Of a stretch of 6,074 nucleotides of DNA, positions 1-5,570 are shown piece after piece. The stretch lies in NCBI GenBank assembly GCA_050011635.1, contig JBEKIU010000219.1, positions 1-6,074 of the forward strand. Reading direction: 5' to 3'. The translations under genes and the position numbers were made by a program. Each line of letters starts with the position of its first letter. Within the stretch, counting starts at the first letter, position 1. The DNA comes from Bog-756 sp050011635 (GTDB taxonomy: Bacteria > Actinomycetota > Acidimicrobiia > Acidimicrobiales > RAAP-2). A model generated the notes under the pieces. That model saw only the letters and a list, made by a program, of their open reading frames with translations, was not told the DNA's origin and made no database searches.

Positions 1-141
1 AAGAGCGAACAGGCCCTGCGCCCCGGCCTGGTCGGGCTCGGCCTGGGTGGCCTGCACGGTCTGGGTCTGGTCGGTCGCCTCGGCCTGCGCGGCCACCCGA
101 CTGGTCTGGGTCTGCTCGGTCTCCGGGGCGATCACGGCCAT
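1..141 (-). CDS. N-terminal fragment of an unrecognised protein, Gln/Thr/Ala-rich (partial)
   Basis: Forty-seven codons read leftward from an ATG at 141 and run off the window edge without a stop. Nearly every third codon position is G or C, as in the certain genes here, which supports real coding. The peptide begins MAVIAPETEQTQTS and is rich in Gln, Thr, Ala and acidic residues, with the near-repeat TEQTQT / TDQTQT about 15 residues apart. It has no membrane segment or signal peptide and looks like a disordered leader ahead of a domain that lies outside the window. No good Shine-Dalgarno precedes this ATG. The frame stays open upstream to about 315, but that stretch reads as Cys/Trp/Ser-rich non-coding sequence, so I keep the ATG. 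It lies downstream of the SepX-like gene on the same strand. I do not recognise the family. Confidence 0.5.
   Translation of the reverse strand, partial: MAVIAPETEQTQTSRVAAQAEATDQTQTVQATQAEPDQAGAQGLFAL
58..121. repeat. Two 19-nt direct copies inside the left-edge gene
   Basis: Positions 58-76 and 103-121 match at 18 of 19 bases (core ggtctgggtctg). On the minus strand they encode the TDQTQT and TEQTQT segments of the partial protein. This looks like a short internal duplication in a low-complexity N-terminus rather than a regulatory element. Confidence 0.5.
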
Positions 142-180
142 GTCACAGGTTGCCAGGGGGGTGCGACAGTCCGGATTTGG

Positions 181-255
181 ATGAGACAACTGGGCGAGGC
201 CGAGCAAACTGGACGAGGGATGAACCAACTGGGCGAGGCACGGGCAACTGTGCGC
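181..255. repeat. Degenerate ~20-bp tandem repeat, about four units, intergenic
   Basis: Four consecutive units can be aligned on the core caactgg-cgagg: 181-200, 201-219, 220-239 and a decayed 240-255. Units 1 (atgagacaactgggcgaggc) and 3 (atgaaccaactgggcgaggc) match at 18 of 20 bases; unit 2 carries aaactggacgaggg; unit 4 keeps only the caactg part. The array sits between the SepX-like gene and the left-edge gene and has no spacers, so it is a minisatellite-like array and not CRISPR. Its role, if any, is unknown. Unit 3 also supplies one arm of the hairpin at 229-259. Confidence 0.6.
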
Positions 256-259
256 CCAG
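229..259 (-). terminator. Possible terminator hairpin downstream of the SepX-like gene
   Basis: CTGGGC (229-234) pairs with GCCCAG (254-259) and, after a 3-nt bulge, GCAC (238-241) pairs with GTGC (250-253) around an 8-nt loop. It lies about 75-100 nt past the SepX-like stop codon, read on the minus strand. There is no true U-run after it, only a T-moderate stretch (ttggttcat), so it would be a weak or non-canonical terminator. It could simply be a by-product of the GC-rich tandem repeat. Confidence 0.3.
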
Positions 260-332
260 CTCCCGGGCGAACGGTCGGCCGGCGCCCCGCACCAGCTCCC
301 AGCCGCCACCGTCCCCTACAACCGCTACACCA

Positions 333-1253
333 TCAGCGTGCGGCGAAGGCCGGATTCGACGGGTGTGCGTACCGCCCGCTCATGGTGACAGGGGCCCGCA
401 CCGCACGACCCGTCTCCGAAACGACCGAGCCCTCGGGCCTCAGGTAGTGGAGCTTCCGTTCACGCTCCTCGGCCATGCGGCGCAGGTGCACCAACAGGAC
501 CACGTAGGCGGCCAGGGCGGCGCCGGACAGCGCGGTGAGCACCCATGCGGCCGAGGCCCCGGGGACGAACCCGATGCCCAGGGTGACGCCGAAGACGGCG
601 GCCATCACCGTCAGGGTGTCGCGCCGGCGCCGGCGAACCAACAGGCGGGCGTCGGGCGGTCCCATGCGGCCCGACACGACGGTTCCTCCCACGGTGACGG
701 GCGGAGCCGGCCGCGGCCCGATCTGGCCGGCGGTGGCATCGAAGACCAACCGCTGGCGGGTGGGTGGCCGGGGAGCGGAGCCGGCCGGATGCTGACCCGA
801 ATCGCCATGGCCAGGCTCCGACCGATAGCCCGAATCGCCATGGCTCGGCTCCGACCGCTGGCCCGGCTCGGACCGCTGGCCCGGCTCCGGCCGATAGCCC
901 GGCCGGTGGCGAGGATCGCCACCGGGATCACTACCCGGATCGTCGCCCAGCAGATCGTCGCCCAGAAAGGCCAGCGCCGGCCGCGGCAGCTGGCTCGCCC
1001 CCACGACGGAGAGCACCGGGGCTGCGGCCTCGGGACCACCGGGCACCTGGGTCGTACCGCCCTCGCCGTCCACCGCACGCAGCCGGTAGGCCGGGGTCAC
1101 GATGGGTTGGGGGCCGGAGTGCTCGAGCACCCGGAGCTGGCGGTGGAAGTGGGAGATCGAGCCGATCTCTCCGACGCTCTGCGAGCGACGTTTCATCAGA
1201 CTGGGGGCCAGGATCACAATCCATGCCGCCGCAATGATGATCACAAGGATCAT
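333..1253 (-). CDS. sepX: SepX/GlpR-like cell-division membrane protein
   Basis: A 306-residue protein with one N-terminal membrane helix (about 2-19, ending in KRR), then the conserved-looking segment SISHFHRQLRVL (32-43). A long Pro/Gly/Asp/Arg-rich disordered linker with tandem repeats follows (about 120-153), then a run of five Arg (207-211), two membrane helices (about 214-230 and 236-255) and a basic tail VHLRRMAEERERK. This architecture, with one helix at the start, a long soluble middle and an Arg-rich entry to a C-terminal helix pair, is that of the actinobacterial SepX/GlpR family. Those are membrane proteins of the divisome; in corynebacteria GlpR binds the gephyrin-like Glp and FtsZ-linked factors. 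The family call rests on recall and architecture, not a search. Start choice: GAGGAG (1263-1268) is 9 nt from the ATG at 1253 but only 3 nt from the ATG at 1259, so I prefer 1253; 1259 would add Met-Pro. It is probably transcribed alone or with the left-edge gene. No glp/moeA is in view. Confidence 0.7.
   Translation of the reverse strand: MILVIIIAAAWIVILAPSLMKRRSQSVGEIGSISHFHRQLRVLEHSGPQPIVTPAYRLRAVDGEGGTTQVPGGPEAAAPVLSVVGASQLPRPALAFLGDDLLGDDPGSDPGGDPRHRPGYRPEPGQRSEPGQRSEPSHGDSGYRSEPGHGDSGQHPAGSAPRPPTRQRLVFDATAGQIGPRPAPPVTVGGTVVSGRMGPPDARLLVRRRRRDTLTVMAAVFGVTLGIGFVPGASAAWVLTALSGAALAAYVVLLVHLRRMAEERERKLHYLRPEGSVVSETGRAVRAPVTMSGRYAHPSNPAFAAR
796..897. repeat. In-frame 33-bp and 18-bp tandem repeats in the SepX-like linker
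   Basis: Two 33-bp units (796-828 and 829-861, 29 of 33 bases identical, core cgaatcgccatggc) are followed by two 18-bp units (862-879 and 880-897), which resemble the second half of the longer unit. In the protein they give YRPEPG-QRSEPG-QRSEPSHGDSG-YRSEPGHGDSG. All units are multiples of three, so gain or loss would lengthen or shorten the linker without breaking the frame. Confidence 0.75.
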
Positions 1254-1422
1254 GGGCATCAGCTCCTCGACCTACGCTCCGTGCCCAAAAACCCTAACCA
1301 CGGGCAATTCGGCAGTGGTGGATGGTCGGGAAACGACCGTGCCGACACCGGACGCGCGAGACCGCCCCATGGCACCCCCCGGTGTGTCAGCCCCCATTCC
1401 TACACCGGTCGGCGGACCGCCC

Positions 1423-2046
1423 TCAACTCGTGGGCAACGATGCAGGTGAGCGGCGTCCGAGCCCCGCCAGCATGACCGCGCAGAGCAGATCCGCACCCCG
1501 GTCGGTGTCCTCGACGAAGCCGATCCCGCACAGCTCGAGGGAGACCCATCCGTGGATGGAGGCCCAGATCATCTGCGAGGTCATCTCGGGATCACGATCA
1601 TCGATGACCCCGGCCGCCATGGCCCGGCGCACGGCCGCCACCAGTCCCTCGAAGGCCCGGGTGGCGACGGCCTTGGCCTCGGCGCTGGGATCGAAGCCGG
1701 GCACAGCCCGCAGGAACATGAGCTGGTAGGCCATGGGGTGGGCCCGGGCCAGCGCCCGGTACCGGCGACCGCCCTCCACCAGCGCCTCGAGCGGATCGGC
1801 GATCTCGTTGAGGGTGACCATGGCCAGACCGAGCCGGTCGAACCCTTCGACGAACAGCGCCTCGACGATGCCCGACTTCGACGAGAAGTGGTTGTACACA
1901 CCCATCGGGGCCACCCCGGCGGCGGCGGCGATGCGCCGGATGGACAGGGCGTCGGGCCCCTCCCGCTCGAGCAGCTCGGAGGCCGCGGCGAGCAGCGCCG
2001 ATTCCATGCCCGCGCTCGGAGTCCTGGTCCTGGCCGTCGTGATCAC
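1423..2046 (-). CDS. TetR/AcrR-family repressor with WHG-like C-terminal domain, likely regulator of the adjacent efflux pump
   Basis: A 207-residue one-domain-plus-HTH regulator of normal TetR length. The N-terminal helix-turn-helix is clear: ESALLAAASELLEREGPDALSIRRIAAAAGVAPMGVYNHFSSKSGIVEAL in summary spans about 15-64, with recognition helix VAPMGVYNHF and the typical F-x-S-K lead-out. The all-helical C-terminal part contains W161-x3-H165-G166, followed by WVSLEL, fitting the WHG (TetR_C_33) ligand-binding/dimer domain. It is transcribed away from a DHA2 permease with 70 bp between starts, so it very probably represses that pump, and perhaps itself, until a ligand binds. The inducer cannot be read from sequence. 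Start: GTG at 2046, with a stop three dozen bases upstream, and no Shine-Dalgarno, so translation may be leaderless or from a near-leaderless mRNA. An internal ATG at 2008 would leave 194 residues with the HTH intact. Confidence 0.9.
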   Translation of the reverse strand: MITTARTRTPSAGMESALLAAASELLEREGPDALSIRRIAAAAGVAPMGVYNHFSSKSGIVEALFVEGFDRLGLAMVTLNEIADPLEALVEGGRRYRALARAHPMAYQLMFLRAVPGFDPSAEAKAVATRAFEGLVAAVRRAMAAGVIDDRDPEMTSQMIWASIHGWVSLELCGIGFVEDTDRGADLLCAVMLAGLGRRSPASLPTS

Positions 2047-2060
2047 AGATGCATGGTACA

Positions 2061-2098
2061 GAAGAACGACGTGCTATAACAATGGGACACTGTTCTTC
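2061..2098. promoter_or_regulatory. Candidate TetR operator: inverted repeat GAAGAAC ... GTTCTTC
   Basis: GAAGAAC (2061-2067) and GTTCTTC (2092-2098) are exact 7-bp inverted repeats separated by 24 bp, centred between the two divergent genes. A few inner positions also match across the axis (2071/2088, 2072/2087, 2074/2085, 2076/2083, 2077/2082), so the whole 38 bp is an imperfect palindrome. It encloses the permease -10 element, so a repressor bound here would block initiation. Binding by the neighbouring TetR protein is inferred from position and symmetry. Confidence 0.5.
2072..2080 (+). promoter_or_regulatory. Extended -10 promoter of the efflux permease
   Basis: TGCTATAAC fits the extended -10 pattern TGnTATAAT with one mismatch, in the most AT-rich spot of the neighbourhood. 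No convincing -35 is seen, which is acceptable for an extended -10. The expected start of transcription near 2087 leaves a leader of about 30 nt before the permease ATG. The opposite strand reads TTATAG over the same bases and could serve the repressor gene. Confidence 0.5.
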
Positions 2099-2105
2099 AC
2101 GGCCG

Positions 2106-2111
2106 AAGGAG
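2106..2111 (+). promoter_or_regulatory. Ribosome binding site fixing the permease start
   Basis: AAGGAG lies 5 nt before the ATG at 2117. The reading frame is open far upstream (from 1733), but that part is antisense to the repressor gene. This strong site shows the true start. Confidence 0.85.
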
Positions 2112-2116
2112 CTCAG

Positions 2117-3751
2117 ATGGCGCCCACCACCTCGCCCACCCCCTCGCCCACCACCTCGCCCACCACCTCGCCGACGGCGGCGGCCACCACGGCGCCCACG
2201 ACCTCCCACGAACGCCGCTGGATGGTGCTCCCGGTGCTGTGCCTCTCGGTCTTCCTGGTCGTGGTGGACAACACCATCGTCAACGTGGCCCTGCCCACCC
2301 TCAGCCGCGACCTCGGGGCGTCGACCACCTCGCTGCAGTGGATCGTCGATGCCTACAGCCTGGCCTTCTCGGGACTGCTCCTGGCCGGGGGCGGGATCGG
2401 CGACCGGCTGGGCCGCAAGAGGGTGATGCAGGCCGGGCTCGTCTTCTTCGGGATCTTCTCCGCGGCCGCGGCGGCCAGCCACTCCACCGGCACCCTGATC
2501 GCGGCGCGGGCGTTGATGGGCGTGGCCGCCGCCTTCATCTTCCCGGCCACCCTGGCCATCCTGACCACCGTGTTCACCGACCACAGCGAGCGGCAGAAGG
2601 CGCTCGGCATCTGGGGGGCGACCTCGGGGATCGCAGTGGCCTTCGGGCCGATCACGGGCGGGGCGCTGCTCGAGCACTTCTGGTACGGGTCGATCTTCCT
2701 GGTCAACGTGCCCATCGTGGTGGTCACCCTCCTCGGCAGTCATTTCCTCATCCCGAAGCTCGACGCCGAGAAGCGGCACCGCTTCGACACCCGCGGGGTG
2801 CTCATCTCGACGGCCGGCGTGACCCTGCTGGTGCTGGGCATCATCGAGGGCCCGCAGTGGGGGTGGGCCTCGGCCGGCACCCTGGCCTGCTTCGCCGCCG
2901 CCGCCGGGCTCCTCGCCGTGTTCACGGTCGTCGAGCTCCGGACCGAGAAGCCGCTCCTCGACGTGCGCGTCTTCACCATCCCGCGCTTCAGCGGCGGGGC
3001 GGTGTCCATCGCCGTGGCCTTCTTCTGCCTCTTCGGCTTCATCTTCCTCGTGACGCAGTACTTCCAGTTCGTGAAGGGGTACTCGGCCCTGTCGGCCGGC
3101 GTGCACACCCTGCCCTTCGCCATCGTGGCCGCCATCGTCACGCCCATCGCCGCGGTGGTGGCCCTCAAGGTGGGGTCGCGGCTGGTGGTCGGGGTCGGGC
3201 TGCTGCTGATGGGGGCCGGGCTGGTCACGGCCGGCCTCACCTCCAAACCGGACACCGCCTTCTTCGGACCCATCATCGTGTCCATGGTGCTGCTCGCCCT
3301 CGGGCTCTCCTCGATAACCGCACCGGCCACCGAGGCGGTCATGGGCTCGCTGGCCGCCGACCAGTTCGGCGCCGGCGCGGCCGTCAACAACACCACCCGC
3401 GAGCTCGGCGGCACCCTGGGGGTGGCTCTGCTGGGCTCCGTCTTCGCTTCGGCCTACGCCCCGAGGATCATCCGGGCCTTCGGCCCCTACCCCATTCCCG
3501 CCGGGCCCAAGCAGGAAGCCCACCAGGCCATGGCCGCGGCGCTGGCCGTGGTCCACCACGCCCCGGCCGCGGTCCAGCCCCTGTTGCGGGCGTCGGCCTT
3601 CTCCGCCTTCGGCGCCGGGTTCAAGGTGGCCTGCCTGGTCGGCGCGGGCGTGGCCGTCATCGGCGCCCTCTACGCCTTCGCCTCCCTGCCCGGGCGGAGC
3701 GCGCCCGTCGACGACCCGGTGCCGGAGCCGGCCATCACCGTCGACGCCTGA
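2117..3751 (+). CDS. DHA2-family (EmrB/QacA-type) 14-helix MFS drug:proton antiporter
   Basis: A 544-residue inner-membrane permease, expected to export toxic or hydrophobic compounds in exchange for protons. Family landmarks are in order: VDNTIVNVALP in helix 1 (50-60, motif D1 with the membrane Asp51), LQWIVDAYSL (73-82), motif A GGIGDRLGRKR (92-102), arginine helix RALMG (131-135), antiporter motif C GIAVAFGPITGG (171-182), FLVNVP (194-199), and the late NNTTRELGGTLGVALLGS (424-441). The length and about 14 hydrophobic segments fit DHA2 rather than the 12-helix DHA1 group. Residues 1-34 are an unusual Thr/Ser/Pro tail before the first helix. The C-terminal loop and tail (450-490, 525-544) are variable. 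It is divergent from the TetR gene, which probably controls it, and converges with the next gene at 21 bp spacing with no clear terminator between. The substrate is unknown. Confidence 0.93.
   Translation: MAPTTSPTPSPTTSPTTSPTAAATTAPTTSHERRWMVLPVLCLSVFLVVVDNTIVNVALPTLSRDLGASTTSLQWIVDAYSLAFSGLLLAGGGIGDRLGRKRVMQAGLVFFGIFSAAAAASHSTGTLIAARALMGVAAAFIFPATLAILTTVFTDHSERQKALGIWGATSGIAVAFGPITGGALLEHFWYGSIFLVNVPIVVVTLLGSHFLIPKLDAEKRHRFDTRGVLISTAGVTLLVLGIIEGPQWGWASAGTLACFAAAAGLLAVFTVVELRTEKPLLDVRVFTIPRFSGGAVSIAVAFFCLFGFIFLVTQYFQFVKGYSALSAGVHTLPFAIVAAIVTPIAAVVALKVGSRLVVGVGLLLMGAGLVTAGLTSKPDTAFFGPIIVSMVLLALGLSSITAPATEAVMGSLAADQFGAGAAVNNTTRELGGTLGVALLGSVFASAYAPRIIRAFGPYPIPAGPKQEAHQAMAAALAVVHHAPAAVQPLLRASAFSAFGAGFKVACLVGAGVAVIGALYAFASLPGRSAPVDDPVPEPAITVDA
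2123..2170 (+). repeat. Four tandem 12-bp units encoding PTTS repeats at the permease N-terminus
   Basis: Units 2123-2134, 2135-2146, 2147-2158 and 2159-2170 read cccaccacctcg, with one base changed in the second. They encode Pro-Thr-Thr-Ser (Pro-Thr-Pro-Ser in unit 2). Being 12 bp long, copy changes stay in frame and would vary the cytoplasmic tail length without switching the gene off. Confidence 0.85.
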
Positions 3752-3772
3752 GGCGGACCGGGGCCGGCGGGT

Positions 3773-4420
3773 TCAGTCGAAGGTGGGGGGTACGTCGCGG
3801 CTGCGCTTCAACTCGAAGAAGCCGGGGATGCCGGTGACGGCCAGCACGCCGTCCCACAGCACGCCGGCGGCCTCGCCCTTCGGCGCCGGTGTGACCACCG
3901 GGCCGAAGAAGGCCGCACCGTTGACACTGATGACCGGTGTGCCCACCTCGTAGCCGACCTGGTCCATGCCGGCGTGGTGCGACTTCTTCAACGCGTCGTC
4001 GAATTCGTCGCTGTCGGCGGCGGCGGCCAGGGACGTGGGAAGCCCGGCTTCGGCCAGTGCCTCTTCGAAGGTGGCCCGGTCCTTCGGCTTCTGCTCCAGG
4101 TGGAAGCGGTTGCCGAGGGCGGTGTAGAGGGGGCCGAGCACCTCGGGGCCGAACGACTGCTCGGCGGCCATGCACACCCGCACCGGACCCCACGCCTCGG
4201 CCAACCGCTTGCGGTACTCCTCGGGCAGGTCTTCCTTGTCCGAGTTGAGGTAGGCCAACGACATGATGTGCCACCGCACCTCCACCGGGCGCACCTCGGT
4301 GACGTTGAGGATCCAGCGCGAGGTGATCCAGGCCCACGGGCACAGCGGATCGAACCAGAAGTCGGCGGTGGCCGTCTCGGTCGCCTCCGGGGTTTCTTGG
4401 ACTGTTCGGGTATCGGTCAC
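3773..4420 (-). CDS. DsbA-fold, Rv2466c-like mycothiol-dependent reductase family protein (CPWA variant)
   Basis: A 215-residue cytoplasmic thioredoxin/DsbA-fold protein. It matches the Mycobacterium tuberculosis Rv2466c family over its length: ADFWFDPLCPWAWITSRW (19-36), HIMSLAYLN (51-59), AWGPVRV (76-82), KSHHAGMD (146-153), the cis-Pro loop GTPVISVNG (160-168), FFGPV (171-175) and ending FFELKR...PPTFD. Rv2466c (207 residues) reduces nitro-compounds and disulfides with mycothiol and has a CPWC active site. Here the second cysteine is Ala30 (C27-P28-W29-A30), and the only other cysteine is C83, so a dithiol mechanism is not available; a monothiol, mycothiol-linked mechanism is inferred. Start: GTG at 4420, with GAGGAG 4 nt upstream. 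A GTG at 4450 in the same frame would add ten residues but places the ribosome site inside the gene. Convergent with the permease. Confidence 0.88.
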   Translation of the reverse strand: MTDTRTVQETPEATETATADFWFDPLCPWAWITSRWILNVTEVRPVEVRWHIMSLAYLNSDKEDLPEEYRKRLAEAWGPVRVCMAAEQSFGPEVLGPLYTALGNRFHLEQKPKDRATFEEALAEAGLPTSLAAAADSDEFDDALKKSHHAGMDQVGYEVGTPVISVNGAAFFGPVVTPAPKGEAAGVLWDGVLAVTGIPGFFELKRSRDVPPTFD

Positions 4421-4424
4421 GGCA

Positions 4425-4430
4425 CTCCTC
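4425..4430 (-). promoter_or_regulatory. Ribosome binding site deciding the GTG start of the Rv2466c-like gene
   Basis: Read on the minus strand, GAGGAG is followed by four bases and then GTG (4420-4418). This supports the 215-residue form over the longer frame beginning at 4450. Confidence 0.7.
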
Positions 4431-4513
4431 GGCGTTCGGACGGCGGGCACCGGCGGGCACCCGACAAGCGCCCACCAGCATCCTGTTCAACGCCGAGGGC
4501 CGCGGTCCTGTTC

Positions 4514-4530
4514 CCCCGACGCCGCCGGGG
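4514..4530 (-). terminator. Small GC hairpin right after the amidohydrolase stop
   Basis: CCCCG (4514-4518) pairs with CGGGG (4526-4530) around a 7-nt loop, starting 2 nt beyond the minus-strand stop codon at 4533. No U-run follows, so it is at best a weak or factor-assisted terminator; in such GC-rich DNA a 5-bp stem can also arise by chance. Confidence 0.25.
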
Positions 4531-4532
4531 AG

Positions 4533-5408
4533 CTAGCCGAGGCCGAGGACCCGCAGGGCGTTGGTGCGCAGGAACTTGGGCCAGACCTCGTCCTTGAACC
4601 CGACGGCCGGGAGCTCGCCCATGATCCGCTCGAAGGAGAGGCCCATCGGGAAGTAGCCGGCGTAGATGATCTTGTCGGCCCCGCGGGTGTTGGCGTAGTC
4701 GACGATGGCCTGCGGGTAGTACTTGGGGGCGAAGGCACTGGTGGAGTAGTGCAGGCCGGGCCACTTGAGCATGAGCTTCACGGCCAGGTCGGTCCACGGC
4801 TCGCATCCGTGCCTGGTCACGAAGACCAGCTCGGGGAAGTCGAACATGACCTCGTCGATGAGCTCCACGTGCTGACAGGCGGCCTTGAGACGCGGCCCGG
4901 GAATGCCCGCGCAGCAGAAGATCGGGATCCCGAGCTCGACGCACTTGGCGTACAGCGGGTACATCTTCTTGTCGTTGATGGGGACCTGGGGGAAGGTGCC
5001 GGCCGGGAAGACCCCGACGGCACGGACACCGAAGGTCTCGTACTGCTCGACGAGGCGCCTGATCCCGACCATGCCGTCGTTGGGATCGGTGTTGGCGCAG
5101 GGAATGAACCGGTCGGGGAAGCGATTGAGGGCATCGGCGCCCACTCCCGCAGGGTCGTCCACCCCCACCATGGCCATCTCCACGCCCCACAGGTCCATCT
5201 CGCGCAGGGTGACCCCGATCGGGTCGGGCGAGCCCTCGAGCTCCTTGCCCGGGACACCCTTGAAGATGTACTCGACCGGGAACTCGAACTGCTCCTTGGA
5301 CTCGACGTCCTTGGTCTGGCGGGTGATGAAGCGGTAGGCCTGTTTCATGTCCGCGTGCGGGAACCCCACCATGGTGTCCACCACGCCCACGTCCTTCGGC
5401 ATGACCAT
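4533..5408 (-). CDS. Amidohydrolase-superfamily (Amidohydro_2-like) TIM-barrel protein with most metal ligands missing
   Basis: A 291-residue protein whose segments follow the Amidohydrolase 2 fold: GVVDTMVGFPH (8-18) at strand 1, LREMDLWGVEMAMVGV (68-83), NRFPDRFIPCANTDPND (95-111), LGIPIFCCAGIPG (159-171), FPELVFVTRHGCEPW (191-205), GADKIIYAGYFPMG (243-256) and the terminal FLRTNALRVLGL (279-290). Known members of this fold bind a metal through HxH after strand 1, a His near strand 5, a His near strand 6 and an Asp near strand 8. Here the HxH place reads TMVGF, the strand-5 place CCAG and the usual GSD place AGYF; only His200 is kept. It may use another chemistry (a decarboxylase or lyase, for example), another metal site, or be non-catalytic. 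I recall related actinobacterial proteins with the same DTM-GFP opening, so this looks like a subfamily rather than decay. Start: ATG 5408, with AGAGGA 10 nt upstream (16 nt for the alternative ATG at 5402). Substrate unknown. Confidence 0.82.
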   Translation of the reverse strand: MVMPKDVGVVDTMVGFPHADMKQAYRFITRQTKDVESKEQFEFPVEYIFKGVPGKELEGSPDPIGVTLREMDLWGVEMAMVGVDDPAGVGADALNRFPDRFIPCANTDPNDGMVGIRRLVEQYETFGVRAVGVFPAGTFPQVPINDKKMYPLYAKCVELGIPIFCCAGIPGPRLKAACQHVELIDEVMFDFPELVFVTRHGCEPWTDLAVKLMLKWPGLHYSTSAFAPKYYPQAIVDYANTRGADKIIYAGYFPMGLSFERIMGELPAVGFKDEVWPKFLRTNALRVLGLG

Positions 5409-5521
5409 GTCGGTGCCGTCCTCTCCGGACCGCCCGCAGCCGTCCGGGTCGGAGCGGTGACGCAGCGGTTCGGCGCGGATGCTATCGGTTGGTCTGTCCG
5501 GCCTCCACCGGCTCCCCCGGC

Positions 5522-5539
5522 GGCCGGGTGAACCTGGCC
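5522..5539. other. 18-bp near-perfect palindrome between the ABC ATPase and amidohydrolase genes
   Basis: ggccgggtgaacctggcc is symmetric at all positions except one G/T pair and the central GA. It lies 32 bp past the ABC ATPase stop and about 115 bp before the amidohydrolase start. It could be an operator for a dimeric regulator or a hairpin ending the upstream transcript; no U-run follows on the minus strand. The rest of 5409-5570 shows no clear promoter to me beyond the AGAGGA site. Confidence 0.35.
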
Positions 5540-5570
5540 CGAAGGAGACAAGGTCCCGGTCCGCGTGGCC

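Noticed and set aside
181..255. CRISPR array
   Set aside because: Units are contiguous, degenerate and ~20 bp with no unique spacers; no cas gene is nearby.
1324..1338. Hairpin GGTCG-GGAAA-CGACC upstream of the SepX-like gene
   Set aside because: Only five base pairs with no U-run, no conserved context and not matched to a promoter; chance is likely at this GC content.
150..1475. A 441-codon plus-strand frame opposite the SepX-like gene
   Set aside because: Composition is Arg/Gly/Pro/His-rich without hydrophobic core or motifs; the minus-strand frame has three membrane helices and a family match.
1598..3559. A 653-codon open frame on the minus strand opposite the permease
   Set aside because: Its translation is Gly/Arg/Glu/His-rich with no domain; it is the antisense shadow of the MFS gene in very GC-rich DNA, where stops are rare.
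3752..3772. Bidirectional terminator between the permease and the Rv2466c-like gene
   Set aside because: The 21-bp gap is GC-rich, but I could not find a stem longer than a few pairs or any T-run.
2239..3837. A 532-codon plus-strand frame overlapping the permease
   Set aside because: Arg/Gly-rich shadow in the wrong frame; the permease frame has a ribosome site and all family motifs.
4263..5531. A 422-codon plus-strand frame opposite the amidohydrolase
   Set aside because: It reads as charged low-complexity sequence (His/Glu/Gly/Val) and crosses gene boundaries; the minus strand has the recognised fold.
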